41,684 nt of DNA from Flavobacteriaceae bacterium (lineage in GTDB: Bacteria > Bacteroidota > Bacteroidia > Flavobacteriales > Flavobacteriaceae), in contig JAGKWW010000026.1 in assembly GCA_021151665.1 (NCBI GenBank), forward strand, positions 1 through 41,684. The letters run 5' to 3'. Shown here one piece after another: positions 8,453 through 16,713 of this stretch. The notes under the pieces were generated by a model. The model was given only the letters and a program-made list of their open reading frames with translations. It searched no databases and was not told the DNA's origin. Position numbers and translations under genes: made by a program. Every line of letters begins with the position of its first letter. Positions within the stretch are counted from its first letter, which is position 1.

Positions 8453-10745
8453 CAGGTTTTTATATATTATAATAACAGTACTCATAGCCTATAGCTGCAG
8501 CAATACCAAATACCTGCCCGAGGGCGACATGCTTTATGTAGGCGGAAACGTAAAGGTTGAAGACACATTGATGACCAAAAAAGAGCGTAAAAAACTGGAG
8601 AAAGATCTGGAAACATTGTTGCGCCCCAGGCCCAACCGCGGCTTTCTTGGCCTTCGCCCCAAACTTTATATTTACAACATTGCCGGCGAGCCGAAAAAAG
8701 ACAAGGGTTTCCGGTACTGGCTGCGCAATAAAGTGGGCGAAGCGCCGGTGCTTTTCAGCCAGGTAGATATGGATTACAATGCCGATGTACTTCAGAGCAA
8801 TGCCGAGAACAGAGGGTATTTTAAGACGAGAGTAGCGGCCGACTCCACCTCGCGTAACCGAAGGGCAAAAGTGATCTATACTGTCACCACCGGAAAACAA
8901 TATACCATCCGCGAGGTGAAATTTCCTGAGGATTCTACTTCTACAGCGCTGGACAGCACCATTGCAAAAATAAAACGGCGCAGCCTCCTGAAAGCCGGGG
9001 ATGGTTATAACCTGGACGTTATCAAGCAGGAACGTGAGCGCATAGACGACCGCCTTAAAAACCGCGGCTATTTTTATTTTAATCCTGATTACATATTAGT
9101 ACAGGTAGATAGCACGGTGGGCAAGCAACAGGTTGACCTGATTGTAAGAGTAAAGCCCGAAACACCGGAGCGTGCCAAAAGGGTTTACACCATCAACAAT
9201 ACCTATATTTATCCGAACTACTCTATCGAACGCGAACGCGACACCGCCCGCTTTACCACTGATTCGATAAAAAAATATAGGGACTTCACAATTATCGATT
9301 CAGAGAATACTTTTCGCCCCATAGTATATGATAAGGCATTGTTCTTCCATAAAGGTGATACTTATAGCCGCAGAGTGCAAAACCTTTCCCTGAACCGCTT
9401 GGTAAACCTCGGGACGTTTAAATTCGTGAAAAACAACTTTAAGGTTGCCGATACCTTACCTACCGCACTCAACGTATATTACTACCTGACGCCGCTTCCG
9501 CGAAAGTCGATACGTGTAGAAGTACTTGCCAAGACAAATTCTGCAAACTACAATGGCTCTGAAGTTAATGTGAACTGGAGCAACCGAAATACTTTTCGCG
9601 CTGCGGAGCTGCTGAACATCTCGGTATTTGGTGGCCTCGAAGTTCAGGTTGCCGGGCAGAACAAAGGCTTCAATGTGTACAGGGTCGGTACCGAAACCAG
9701 CCTGATGTGGCCAAGGTTCATCACACCTATTAACATAAAGGATTCCAGCGCTTTTGTGCCGCGTACGCGCGCTGCTATTAGTTATGAATACCAAAACCGG
9801 GCAAGGCTCTATTCGCTCAATTCGTTCCGGACATCATTTGGCTACCTCTGGAAAGAAAATGTCCGTAAGGAGCATCAGCTGAATGTGATCGATGTTAATT
9901 ATGTGAGCCCAAACAATGTAACGGATCTTTACAGAAGCCAGATAGAAGATATACCGGCGTTGGGAAAAGTGATTGAGAAACAGCTGATATTCGGCAGCAC
10001 CTATTCTTTTACGTATACCAATACTATGCGTACGTTTAAGAAACATACTATCTATTATAAAGGTTCGCTCGACCTGGCGGGGAATGTAGCAGGTTTACTC
10101 ACAGGGGCTAATGTAAAAAAGGGTGATACCGTATCGGTGTTCAGTGTGCCGTTCAGCCAGTTCGTAAAAATGGAACATGATTTTAGGCACTATATGAAGC
10201 TGGGCGAAAAGACGCAACTGGCAAGCCGCATCATAGCGGGCGTAGGGATGCCTTATGGCAACTCCTCTGCCCTACCCTACATCCGGCAATTCTTTATTGG
10301 CGGAACAAACAGTATCAGGGCTTTCCGCGCCCGTTCGATAGGCCCCGGCAGTTACAGGCCCAACGTAGACGGCAACACCTTCCTGCCCGACCAATCGGGG
10401 GACATAAAGCTGGAAGCCAATACCGAATACAGGGCAAATTTATTCAGCGTTGTAAATGGCGCTGTCTTTTTAGATGCCGGAAATATCTGGCTGTGGAATA
10501 AAGATCCTGACCGGCCGGGTTCACAATTTTCAAAAGACTTCGTCAAAGAGATAGCGGTTGGCACAGGCGTCGGGCTGCGTTTTGATTTTTCATTCCTTGT
10601 GCTACGTACCGACCTTGCATTCCCGCTGCGGAAGCCGTGGCTGCCGGAAGGACAGCGATGGGTATACGACGAGATAGATTTTGGCAGCAAATCGTGGCGC
10701 CGGGATAACCTGGTCTTTAACCTCGCAATTGGTTATCCATTCTAA
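8445..10745 (+). CDS. tamL: Omp85-family outer-membrane lipoprotein TamL (BamA/TamA-like)
   Basis: A 766-residue outer-membrane barrel protein. The N-terminus MNSRFLYIIITVLIAYSC has a lipobox-like end with Cys at residue 18, so it is a lipoprotein, unlike proteobacterial TamA. POTRA-type domains follow (about 30-320), then a 16-strand Omp85 barrel (about 370-766) with an FIGGTNSIRAFRARS segment corresponding to the conserved lid-loop RGF region, and a terminal Phe in AIGYPF. In Bacteroidota, TamL with TamB is known to matter for outer-membrane homeostasis. The start overlaps tamB by eight bases. A strong intrinsic terminator follows directly, closing a two-gene operon. Confidence 0.92.
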   Translation: MNSRFLYIIITVLIAYSCSNTKYLPEGDMLYVGGNVKVEDTLMTKKERKKLEKDLETLLRPRPNRGFLGLRPKLYIYNIAGEPKKDKGFRYWLRNKVGEAPVLFSQVDMDYNADVLQSNAENRGYFKTRVAADSTSRNRRAKVIYTVTTGKQYTIREVKFPEDSTSTALDSTIAKIKRRSLLKAGDGYNLDVIKQERERIDDRLKNRGYFYFNPDYILVQVDSTVGKQQVDLIVRVKPETPERAKRVYTINNTYIYPNYSIERERDTARFTTDSIKKYRDFTIIDSENTFRPIVYDKALFFHKGDTYSRRVQNLSLNRLVNLGTFKFVKNNFKVADTLPTALNVYYYLTPLPRKSIRVEVLAKTNSANYNGSEVNVNWSNRNTFRAAELLNISVFGGLEVQVAGQNKGFNVYRVGTETSLMWPRFITPINIKDSSAFVPRTRAAISYEYQNRARLYSLNSFRTSFGYLWKENVRKEHQLNVIDVNYVSPNNVTDLYRSQIEDIPALGKVIEKQLIFGSTYSFTYTNTMRTFKKHTIYYKGSLDLAGNVAGLLTGANVKKGDTVSVFSVPFSQFVKMEHDFRHYMKLGEKTQLASRIIAGVGMPYGNSSALPYIRQFFIGGTNSIRAFRARSIGPGSYRPNVDGNTFLPDQSGDIKLEANTEYRANLFSVVNGAVFLDAGNIWLWNKDPDRPGSQFSKDFVKEIAVGTGVGLRFDFSFLVLRTDLAFPLRKPWLPEGQRWVYDEIDFGSKSWRRDNLVFNLAIGYPF

Positions 10746-10746
10746 T

Positions 10747-10779
10747 AAAAAAACACCGCTCTGCAGCGGTGTTTTTTTA
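10747..10779. terminator. Bidirectional intrinsic terminator between tamL and ndh
   Basis: An eight-base-pair perfect stem (ACACCGCT / AGCGGTGT, 10753-10760 and 10765-10772) with a CTGC loop. It has A-runs on the left and T-runs on the right, so it can terminate both convergent genes. Confidence 0.9.
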
Positions 10780-10782
10780 TCT

Positions 10783-12078
10783 CTATTCCGGTTTTGCCGG
10801 GTCGGATAGTTGCTTTGGCCTTTTGTCCGGACGTATGATCATACGTAGCGGCTGGTCGGATGAGAAGTACGACGTCATCCAATTGTAAAAGGTTGTGATC
10901 CGGTTGCGGTGTCCTATCAGTGACATAAGGTGGATAAACAGCCACATCAGCCATGCGATAAAGCCTTTGAAGTGCAGGGCCGGTTTAGGAAGGTCTACCA
11001 CCGCTTTATTCTTTCCGATGATGGCCATAGAACCCTTGTCCTTATATTTGAACGGTTGAGGCTGGCGGCCCGCAGCGATGTTCCGGAAATTTTTAGCCAG
11101 ATTTATCCCCTGCTGTATGGCAACCTGCGCCACCTGAGGGTGTCCTTGCTCCCAACCTTTATCATGCAGCTGAAGGCAGGTATCGCCAATAGCCCAGATA
11201 TTTTGTGTTCCCTGTACTTTATTGAACGGGTCGGTAAGCATCCGTTTGCCACGTCCATAACTCTCCGCCGGGATACCGTCAAACACGCGTGCCGAAACAC
11301 CCGCTGCCCATATCAGGTTCTTTGTAGGTATCGATTCCCCATTATGGAAAAACACCATGTCATCTTTGTAATCAGTCACCCGCGTATTGAGCTTGATGAT
11401 CACACCCATTTTTTTAAGCGCATCGTAGGTGTCCTGCTGCGACTTTTTACTCATCGGACCCAGAAGTTCGCCGCCGCCGTCTACCAGATAAATATTGCTG
11501 GCAGTAGTAGAAAGCTCCGGATAATCTTTTCGCAAAATACCGTTTCGCATTTCGGCAAACATCCCTGAAACTTCTACTCCTGTCGGCCCGCCACCCGCTA
11601 CAACAATATTCAGATATTTGCGGCGCTCCCGGCTGTTCTTACAGATGCTCGCTTTTTCCATCCGCTGCAAAAGCTTGTTGCGCATCTCTATCGCATCGTT
11701 CAGGGTTTTCATCGGGATGGCATTTTTCTTCACATTCTCCATCCCGAAATAATTAGTTTCAGCGCCTGTTGCAAAAACAAGATGGTCATATTCCACTTCG
11801 CCATTACTGAGGATCGCTTTGTTTTCGGCCATATTAACCGACACCAGTTCGCCCATACGAAAATGGAGGTTCTTGCGGTTTCGGAAATACTTCCGGAACG
11901 GAAAGCTGATACTGGCCGGCTCAAGGTAGGCTGTGGCTACCTGGTAAATGAGTGGCGGAAAAAAATTATAGTTATTTTTATCGATAAGCGTTACTTCAAA
12001 ATCGTTCTTATTGGCAAGCTCTTTTGCGAGATTGATACCCGCAAAGCCGCCGCCGATGATTACTATCCGTGTTGCCAT
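10783..12078 (-). CDS. ndh: Type II NADH dehydrogenase (non-proton-pumping, FAD)
   Basis: A 431-residue flavoprotein that oxidises NADH and passes electrons to quinone at the inner membrane. The first Rossmann motif GGGFAG is at residues 9-14 (FAD), the second GGGPTG at 162-167 (NADH), and the AIGD FAD-binding motif at 296-299. NFFPPLIYQVATAYLEP at about 38-54 matches the quinone-site helix region of NDH-2 enzymes. A hydrophobic C-terminal stretch at about 372-390 is the expected amphipathic membrane anchor. The gene is monocistronic between the tamL terminator and a divergent YihY-family gene. Other pyridine-nucleotide disulphide oxidoreductases are possible but the NDH-2 fit is good. Confidence 0.92.
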   Translation of the reverse strand: MATRIVIIGGGFAGINLAKELANKNDFEVTLIDKNNYNFFPPLIYQVATAYLEPASISFPFRKYFRNRKNLHFRMGELVSVNMAENKAILSNGEVEYDHLVFATGAETNYFGMENVKKNAIPMKTLNDAIEMRNKLLQRMEKASICKNSRERRKYLNIVVAGGGPTGVEVSGMFAEMRNGILRKDYPELSTTASNIYLVDGGGELLGPMSKKSQQDTYDALKKMGVIIKLNTRVTDYKDDMVFFHNGESIPTKNLIWAAGVSARVFDGIPAESYGRGKRMLTDPFNKVQGTQNIWAIGDTCLQLHDKGWEQGHPQVAQVAIQQGINLAKNFRNIAAGRQPQPFKYKDKGSMAIIGKNKAVVDLPKPALHFKGFIAWLMWLFIHLMSLIGHRNRITTFYNWMTSYFSSDQPLRMIIRPDKRPKQLSDPAKPE

Positions 12079-12248
12079 TAATACAGTGATTTAGTGTGAA
12101 TCTGTAGTGTGTATTTTCTCTCATAAATTTAGTGAATAATGCAGAATGCCCACTACCGGTAGGCTTTGCCTTAACCATTTTTATGAAATGTTTGGCTTTT
12201 TAGCAGCCATTATAAAATTGCTGCGGGCTTTTTATTGTTATGTTAATG

Positions 12249-12276
12249 TTGTAGCATCAAAATCAGGGTATCTTTA
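12249..12276 (+). promoter_or_regulatory. Promoter of the YihY-family gene
   Basis: TTG at 12249-12251, exactly 17 bases, then TATCTTTA at 12269-12276. This matches the Bacteroidota TTG-N17-TAnnTTTG form with one mismatch, 28 bases before the ATG. Confidence 0.6.
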
Positions 12277-12304
12277 ATTTTAATAAGAATAAACTTTTAC
12301 CCTT

Positions 12305-13270
12305 ATGAAGAAAAGGCTTTTTACAAAAAACAATATCAAAGATGTTTTTAAGCTGTTGAAAGAGGCAGGCATCTGTTTCGCCAATGATAAAGGGCTTAAG
12401 CTAAGCGCGTCACTTTCTTATTATACCACATTTTCTATGGCGCCGCTCCTGCTGTTGGTTATATCGCTGGCGGGCTTATTTTTCGGGCGCGAAGCAATAG
12501 AAGGGCGCGTGTTCGAAGAGCTTAACGGGCTCATTGGAAACGACGCTGCCATTCAGGTGCAGCAGATCATAAAAAATCTGGAACTTTCGGGTAAGACTAC
12601 CATGTCTGTAATCATCGGAGCAATAACGCTGGTGATAGGCGCCACAACCGTATTTGGCGAAATACAGGATTCTATCAATATTATCTGGCGGGTAAAGGCA
12701 AAGCCAAAGCGCGGATGGGTAAAGCTTATTAAGGACAGGCTACTATCGGGATCTATTATAATAGGGCTTGGCTTTCTGCTGATCGTTTCGCTTATGATAA
12801 ACGGAGCAGTGCTTGCCCTGAGCGAAATGCTGAAAGATCATTTTCCGGATATGACGATCATTATATTTAACGGTATTAACATTGTAGTCAGCTTTTTAGT
12901 GATAACCATATTGTTTGGGGTCATCTTTAAATTACTGCCCGATGTAAAGATTTCCTGGCGCGATGTGCGGGTGGGTGCATTCTTTACAGCATGCCTCTTT
13001 ATGCTAGGGCGATACCTTATCGGGCTTTACATAGAAACAACAGCAGCCGGTTCGCCATACGGCGCGGCAGGATCTATCATTGTGATATTGCTTTGGGTTT
13101 ACTATACGGCAGCTATTTTATATTACGGCGCCGAGTTTACCAGCGCCTACGCAAGCTATACCGGTGCAAGGATTGAACCGGCAGACTACGCCGTATATGT
13201 AGAGCAGCGCGAAAAAGAACGCGACGTAGCAGTAATACCGCCCAAGCAGCCCGACCTGCAAAAGGAATAA
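12305..13270 (+). CDS. YihY/BrkB-family inner-membrane protein
   Basis: A 321-residue protein with six predicted membrane helices (roughly residues 33-58, 95-120, 150-175, 190-215, 225-250 and 255-280), the usual YihY/virulence factor BrkB layout. The SASLSYYTTFSMAPLLLLV segment near residue 33 and SPYGAAGSIIVILLWVYYTA near 255 are family hallmarks. The biochemical function is unresolved; the old name RNase BN is a known misassignment. It is monocistronic, with its own promoter upstream and a hairpin downstream. Confidence 0.9.
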   Translation: MKKRLFTKNNIKDVFKLLKEAGICFANDKGLKLSASLSYYTTFSMAPLLLLVISLAGLFFGREAIEGRVFEELNGLIGNDAAIQVQQIIKNLELSGKTTMSVIIGAITLVIGATTVFGEIQDSINIIWRVKAKPKRGWVKLIKDRLLSGSIIIGLGFLLIVSLMINGAVLALSEMLKDHFPDMTIIIFNGINIVVSFLVITILFGVIFKLLPDVKISWRDVRVGAFFTACLFMLGRYLIGLYIETTAAGSPYGAAGSIIVILLWVYYTAAILYYGAEFTSAYASYTGARIEPADYAVYVEQREKERDVAVIPPKQPDLQKE

Positions 13271-13274
13271 AAGA

Positions 13275-13307
13275 AAGGCTGCATTTCGGATGGCGAAACG
13301 CAGCCTT
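13275..13307 (-). terminator. Intrinsic terminator of the stress-protein gene
   Basis: A 13-base-pair stem with one mismatch (13275-13287 with 13295-13307) and a seven-base loop. Read on the minus strand it is followed by TTTCTTTT, so it best serves the gene at 13334-13840. It may also slow transcription from the left. Confidence 0.7.
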
Positions 13308-13333
13308 AAAAAAATATATGGAAGTTGAATGGC

Positions 13334-13840
13334 CTATAATTCCAGCTTGCCTTCTACCCCACCTTCATCACCTTTACCGGTTATTGCCGATGCTGCAATG
13401 CGAAGAAGTGTGATCATTTTGCCGTTTTCGGTATCCCAGTAATAGGCATCGAGCGGCGACACTTTTATAACGGTAGCATCCGGGTCGTCCTTTCCTTCTT
13501 CAAACCACGCCTTAGCCATTGGGGTCCAGATATCTTCCAGTTTTGCCCGGTCGGTATAGATATTTGCTTTACCATATATAGACAGGAAATGCGCGTCTGA
13601 ATTCTTCGCAAATATCAACTGTACCTTATCATCTTCGCGAATCTCAAAATTTTTATTGCTTTTTGCAGAGCTGATAAACCAGAGGTTGCCTTTATCATCA
13701 ACTTCGCGTACGCCCATTGGCCGGGTTGGTATCGGGCGCACATCAAGCTCTGTGCAAAACATGCAGACTTTAATATCTTCGGCCAGCTCCTTCAGTTTAT
13801 CCAGGGCCTTTTCATTACTTAGGTTTTCAAATGTTGACAT
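13334..13840 (-). CDS. Pyridoxamine 5'-phosphate oxidase-like general stress protein (GSP26 type)
   Basis: A 168-residue split-barrel flavin-binding protein of the general stress protein 26 family. Recognisable segments are the first strand region with RPIPTRPMGVREVDDKGNLWF and the later DDKVQLIFAK and YWDTENGK stretches. The family binds FMN or related cofactors and has a general stress role; the substrate is unknown. I place the start at the ATG at 13840. The frame stays open further upstream to a TTG at 13861, but that codon lies next to the promoter -7 element and would fall around the transcription start. It has a strong dedicated promoter and its own terminator. Confidence 0.88.
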   Translation of the reverse strand: MSTFENLSNEKALDKLKELAEDIKVCMFCTELDVRPIPTRPMGVREVDDKGNLWFISSAKSNKNFEIREDDKVQLIFAKNSDAHFLSIYGKANIYTDRAKLEDIWTPMAKAWFEEGKDDPDATVIKVSPLDAYYWDTENGKMITLLRIAASAITGKGDEGGVEGKLEL

Positions 13841-13862
13841 AGTTATAGTTTTGATATACAAT

Positions 13863-13890
13863 CAAATATAACATGCCGAATTAGAAACAA
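13863..13890 (-). promoter_or_regulatory. Consensus promoter of the stress-protein gene
   Basis: On the minus strand: TTG (13890-13888), exactly 17 bases, then TATATTTG (13870-13863), a perfect Bacteroidota housekeeping promoter. It decides the start codon of the gene at 13840. Confidence 0.8.
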
Positions 13891-13926
13891 ATGTTAGAAT
13901 CGTGCTAATATAAACTGAATGAAATA

Positions 13927-14421
13927 CTAAATCAGTCGTTTTTCCATGATGTAGTCTTCCATTAGGTAGCCCCTGCCGATTTCTATATCTTCTTCACCCG
14001 CTTTGTAAAATCCTTCTTTAATGTAAAAATCGTAAGCTTTGTTGAAACGATTTACATTAAGCGAAATCTTCACGCCGCCGAGCGCATTACCGCGCCTTTC
14101 GATGTCTGCGAGCAACATATGCCCAAGCCCTTTTCCCTGTGCAGAAGGCAATACGTACAATTTATGTATCTTAATGGTTTGGCCGCTATCTTTTAGTTCG
14201 AATGAAGAAAAACCGTACGCTCTGTCATCGTCTTGTGCAATAAGGAATTGCTGCCCGTTTTGCATCTGCCTGTTTAAAGCATCAGGGCTGTACATCATTT
14301 CGAACATATAGCTTAGCTGCTCTGCAGAAAGTATATGCCGGTACGTTGGCTCCCACACCTGTTGCGCCATACTAACTATCAGGGCAATATCGTCTAAACC
14401 GGCATTTCGTATTGTAATCAT
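13927..14421 (-). CDS. GNAT-family N-acetyltransferase
   Basis: A 164-residue acetyl-CoA-dependent acyltransferase. The acetyl-CoA pyrophosphate loop is in LYVLPSAQGKGLGHMLL (Q/RxxGxG/A pattern). The N-terminal MITIRNAGLDDIALI strand-helix and the C-terminal NVNRFNKAYDFYIKEGF segment are typical of GNAT enzymes. The target is unknown. I chose the ATG at 14421 because the 15-residue extension to a GTG at 14466 does not belong to the fold. The gene is alone, divergent from the exported protein at 14516. Confidence 0.88.
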   Translation of the reverse strand: MITIRNAGLDDIALIVSMAQQVWEPTYRHILSAEQLSYMFEMMYSPDALNRQMQNGQQFLIAQDDDRAYGFSSFELKDSGQTIKIHKLYVLPSAQGKGLGHMLLADIERRGNALGGVKISLNVNRFNKAYDFYIKEGFYKAGEEDIEIGRGYLMEDYIMEKRLI

Positions 14422-14515
14422 CGATTCTTTAAATCTGTTACCCGAAGGTAAAAAAATTCTTGGCACAGTAATTGGATATTCTTAAGCAAATAAAAATTTA
14501 AGGAAGAACCCTACT

Positions 14516-15817
14516 ATGAAAACGCGAATACTAACTTTGGCTATGTTTGCTTTACTATTTGTAAGCCAAACCTTTGCACAGGCGGTTACCACCGTTCGGG
14601 CCACCAGCTCTGATATCAGCGACAACCTCGACCTGAAAGCCGTCGCTTCTATTTTTGGCGATTCGCGCGACCTGGAAGATTTTGAACGCAGGCTAAACGA
14701 CCCCGATATACAAATATCCAATCTTGATCTTAATGGCGACAATCGTGTAGATTACCTGCGGGTTATTGAAGCTACCGAGAACAATACCCACTTAATAATC
14801 GTTCAGGCAGTATTGGGCGTAGACGTTTATCAGGATGTGGCCACACTGGAGCTGGAACGTGACCGTAGCAATAATGTGGTGGTACAGGTAGTGGGAGACA
14901 GCTATATGTATGGCCCTAACTATATTTACGAACCTGTGTACGTATCGCGCCCTGTAATTTTCGACATTTTCTGGGTAAACACCTACCGCCCTTATTACTC
15001 ACCCTGGTACTGGGGCTACTACCCTACGTATTATACCTACTGGGCGCCTTGCCCTGTATATCGCTACAGGAACCATATACACCACAGTGTAATAAATGTA
15101 CACAACACGTATAATTATGTAACTGTCCGCCGAAGCTCGCATGCTGCCGCACTATACAGTTCGCGCCGGATGAATGCTTACGAAAGGCAAAATCCGGGAC
15201 GGTCGTTTGCAGTGCGAACCAATGCGCCAAACCGGTATGCCCTTGAGCAGACAAGAACATCGGTACGAAACGGCGGCAGCTACGGCAACCCTTCTGCACA
15301 GTCGCCAAGAAATACAGGCATCGTTCCGCCCAGGTCAACCTCTGTGACTAATAGCCGCGGTTACGACAGTGCGGTGCGTACCTCGCCGTCCGCAGGCGGT
15401 AACCGCCAATATCAGGGCACCCGCGATGTGAGCAATGGCTATTCGCCACGCAATAACAGCGTACAGCAAGGCAACACTAATAGTGGTTTCAGCCAGCCCC
15501 GTACTACTGCCCCTTCTACCGATGGGGGCAGGCAATACCAGCCCACACGTGATTACAGCAACAACGGCTATTCACCGCGAAACAGCAGCGTGCAGCCAGG
15601 GAACACGGCTCAGCCGCAGGTACCGCAACGCAGCTACAGCAGTCCATCGTCACCTGTAAGAAGCAGCGGAAACATGCAACCGGTACGCAGCGCCCCCACG
15701 GCTGCACCTTCGGTTAGGCAATCGCCAATGCCGTCGGTACGCAACACACCTGCACCTGCAGCCCCTCAAAGGCAGGCACCATCAGGCGGCGCTGGAAGAA
15801 ATATTTCGAGAGGTTAA
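14516..15817 (+). CDS. Exported Tyr/Trp-rich protein with repetitive Ser/Asn/Pro tail
   Basis: A 433-residue protein of unknown function. The signal peptide (about 1-22) ends at TFAQA. Residues about 25-128 form a small globular domain including an EF-hand-like acidic loop, DLNGDNRVDYLRV. Residues about 129-205 are extraordinarily rich in Tyr, Trp, Pro and His. The remaining 225 residues are low-complexity Arg/Ser/Asn/Pro/Gln, with two imperfect copies of a 25-residue unit containing TRD..SN.GYSPRN.SVQ (around 15405-15480 and 15530-15605). It looks like a periplasmic or surface structural protein; the aromatic block could bind outer-membrane or cell-wall components. No sorting domain is seen. 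Similar proteins occur in Bacteroidota without assigned roles. Confidence 0.85.
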   Translation: MKTRILTLAMFALLFVSQTFAQAVTTVRATSSDISDNLDLKAVASIFGDSRDLEDFERRLNDPDIQISNLDLNGDNRVDYLRVIEATENNTHLIIVQAVLGVDVYQDVATLELERDRSNNVVVQVVGDSYMYGPNYIYEPVYVSRPVIFDIFWVNTYRPYYSPWYWGYYPTYYTYWAPCPVYRYRNHIHHSVINVHNTYNYVTVRRSSHAAALYSSRRMNAYERQNPGRSFAVRTNAPNRYALEQTRTSVRNGGSYGNPSAQSPRNTGIVPPRSTSVTNSRGYDSAVRTSPSAGGNRQYQGTRDVSNGYSPRNNSVQQGNTNSGFSQPRTTAPSTDGGRQYQPTRDYSNNGYSPRNSSVQPGNTAQPQVPQRSYSSPSSPVRSSGNMQPVRSAPTAAPSVRQSPMPSVRNTPAPAAPQRQAPSGGAGRNISRG

Positions 15818-15835
15818 TTAATTCACATAGATCCG

Positions 15836-15870
15836 AAAAAGCATCATCACAAATGTAATGGTGCTTTTTT
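15836..15870. terminator. Bidirectional intrinsic terminator
   Basis: Stem AAAAAGCATCAT (15836-15847) pairs with ATGGTGCTTTTT with one G-T wobble on one strand and a ten-base loop. A-run and T-run flank it, so it can end both the exported-protein gene and the convergent DUF421 gene. Confidence 0.85.
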
Positions 15871-15871
15871 G

Positions 15872-16564
15872 TTATACGATACGCCGTGAATTTATGGCTT
15901 CAACCCATTCTTTTCGCGAACAGACCGAACAGGTAGCGCCAACCGGGTCTAGCTTTTGCACATTGGCACAAAAAGTACAGGCGTAGATACTCGTTTTAGG
16001 AATCATCATGCTTTTACGGTCAAAAAGCTGCGGCCTGATAGGCAAGCCGTATTTTATATCGGCATCTTCATAAAAAAACACGCTTATCGTTCCGTTCGTT
16101 TCCACATAGGCATTGCGTACCTGCCCCAGATGTTCAATGGATTTTAGGCGCAATTCGGTAAAAAATTCATCTTGGGCAAGATCTTCCCGCTCAAAGTCTT
16201 TCAGAGAAAATTGCCCGTCCTCTATAATGCATTGTGTTTTGCCTTCTATGAAATTCTCGAATCTTTTGCTCTTGCCCAGCAGCCAGGTTACCGACCTGTA
16301 CATGGTAAGTATAATAAGGAAAACCATGATAGCCGGCAGCAGGCCAACATCCTCGTAAAACATTGGGTCGCCGGCAGCAGAACCTAAAGAGATAATAATT
16401 ACTACCTCAAATACCGATAGTTGTTTTACCCCCCGCTTGCCCGCAAACTTTAGCGTAAGCAATACCACAATAAACATGATTACCGTCCGGAACATTACCT
16501 CCAAAAGGAACTGGACAGGCAGGTCATTAAACAGTAACCGCTTCCATTCAAAAATATCTTTCAT
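15872..16564 (-). CDS. DUF421/YetF-family membrane protein with C-terminal zinc ribbon
   Basis: A 230-residue protein. Residues 1-97 hold three membrane helices and the KFAGKRGVKQLSVFEVVIIISLG segment typical of the YetF/DUF421 family. A cytoplasmic alpha/beta region follows (about 105-190). Unusually, the C-terminus carries two CxxC pairs (C196/C199 and C212/C215), a probable zinc ribbon or rubredoxin-like knuckle that most YetF proteins lack. YetF relatives have been linked to spore and stress physiology in Firmicutes, but no molecular activity is established. The gene is monocistronic and divergent from the PfpI gene. Confidence 0.85.
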   Translation of the reverse strand: MKDIFEWKRLLFNDLPVQFLLEVMFRTVIMFIVVLLTLKFAGKRGVKQLSVFEVVIIISLGSAAGDPMFYEDVGLLPAIMVFLIILTMYRSVTWLLGKSKRFENFIEGKTQCIIEDGQFSLKDFEREDLAQDEFFTELRLKSIEHLGQVRNAYVETNGTISVFFYEDADIKYGLPIRPQLFDRKSMMIPKTSIYACTFCANVQKLDPVGATCSVCSRKEWVEAINSRRIV

Positions 16565-16615
16565 TCAAATAAGAATTATCATCATAAAAATAGCGTTTCG
16601 AAAGACTGGATTAAC

Positions 16616-16677
16616 AAAGTTTAGCACAACTTTAATACCGCATTGGGCTCATACACAAACGCCTTATGGTAAATTTA
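16616..16677 (+). promoter_or_regulatory. Composite TTTAGCA...TAAATTTA promoter motif, copy C (pfpI)
   Basis: AAAGTTT-AGCA-CAACTTT (16616-16633) is a near-palindrome with the same AGCA centre as the tamB copy. It is followed by AA and a CCGC block, and TAAATTTA lies at 16670-16677. The TTTAGCA core starts at 16620, 50 bases before the -7-like element, about one helical turn more than the 39 bases in copies A and B. It lies in the divergent DUF421/pfpI intergenic region. Confidence 0.4.
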
Positions 16678-16713
16678 TGACAGCAAATTATTAACCGTCA
16701 AAATAAAAAAGTT

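Noticed and set aside
10930..11568. 212-codon open frame antisense to ndh
   Set aside because: It lies wholly inside the clear NDH-2 gene and reads as a shadow with no recognisable domain.
12200..12236. Imperfect hairpin AGCAGC...GCTGCG upstream of the YihY gene
   Set aside because: Only five to six base pairs with a 12-base loop and no gene ending nearby that needs a terminator.
13841..13861. N-terminal extension of the stress-protein gene to a TTG
   Set aside because: A consensus promoter overlaps it, so those codons lie around or before the transcription start.
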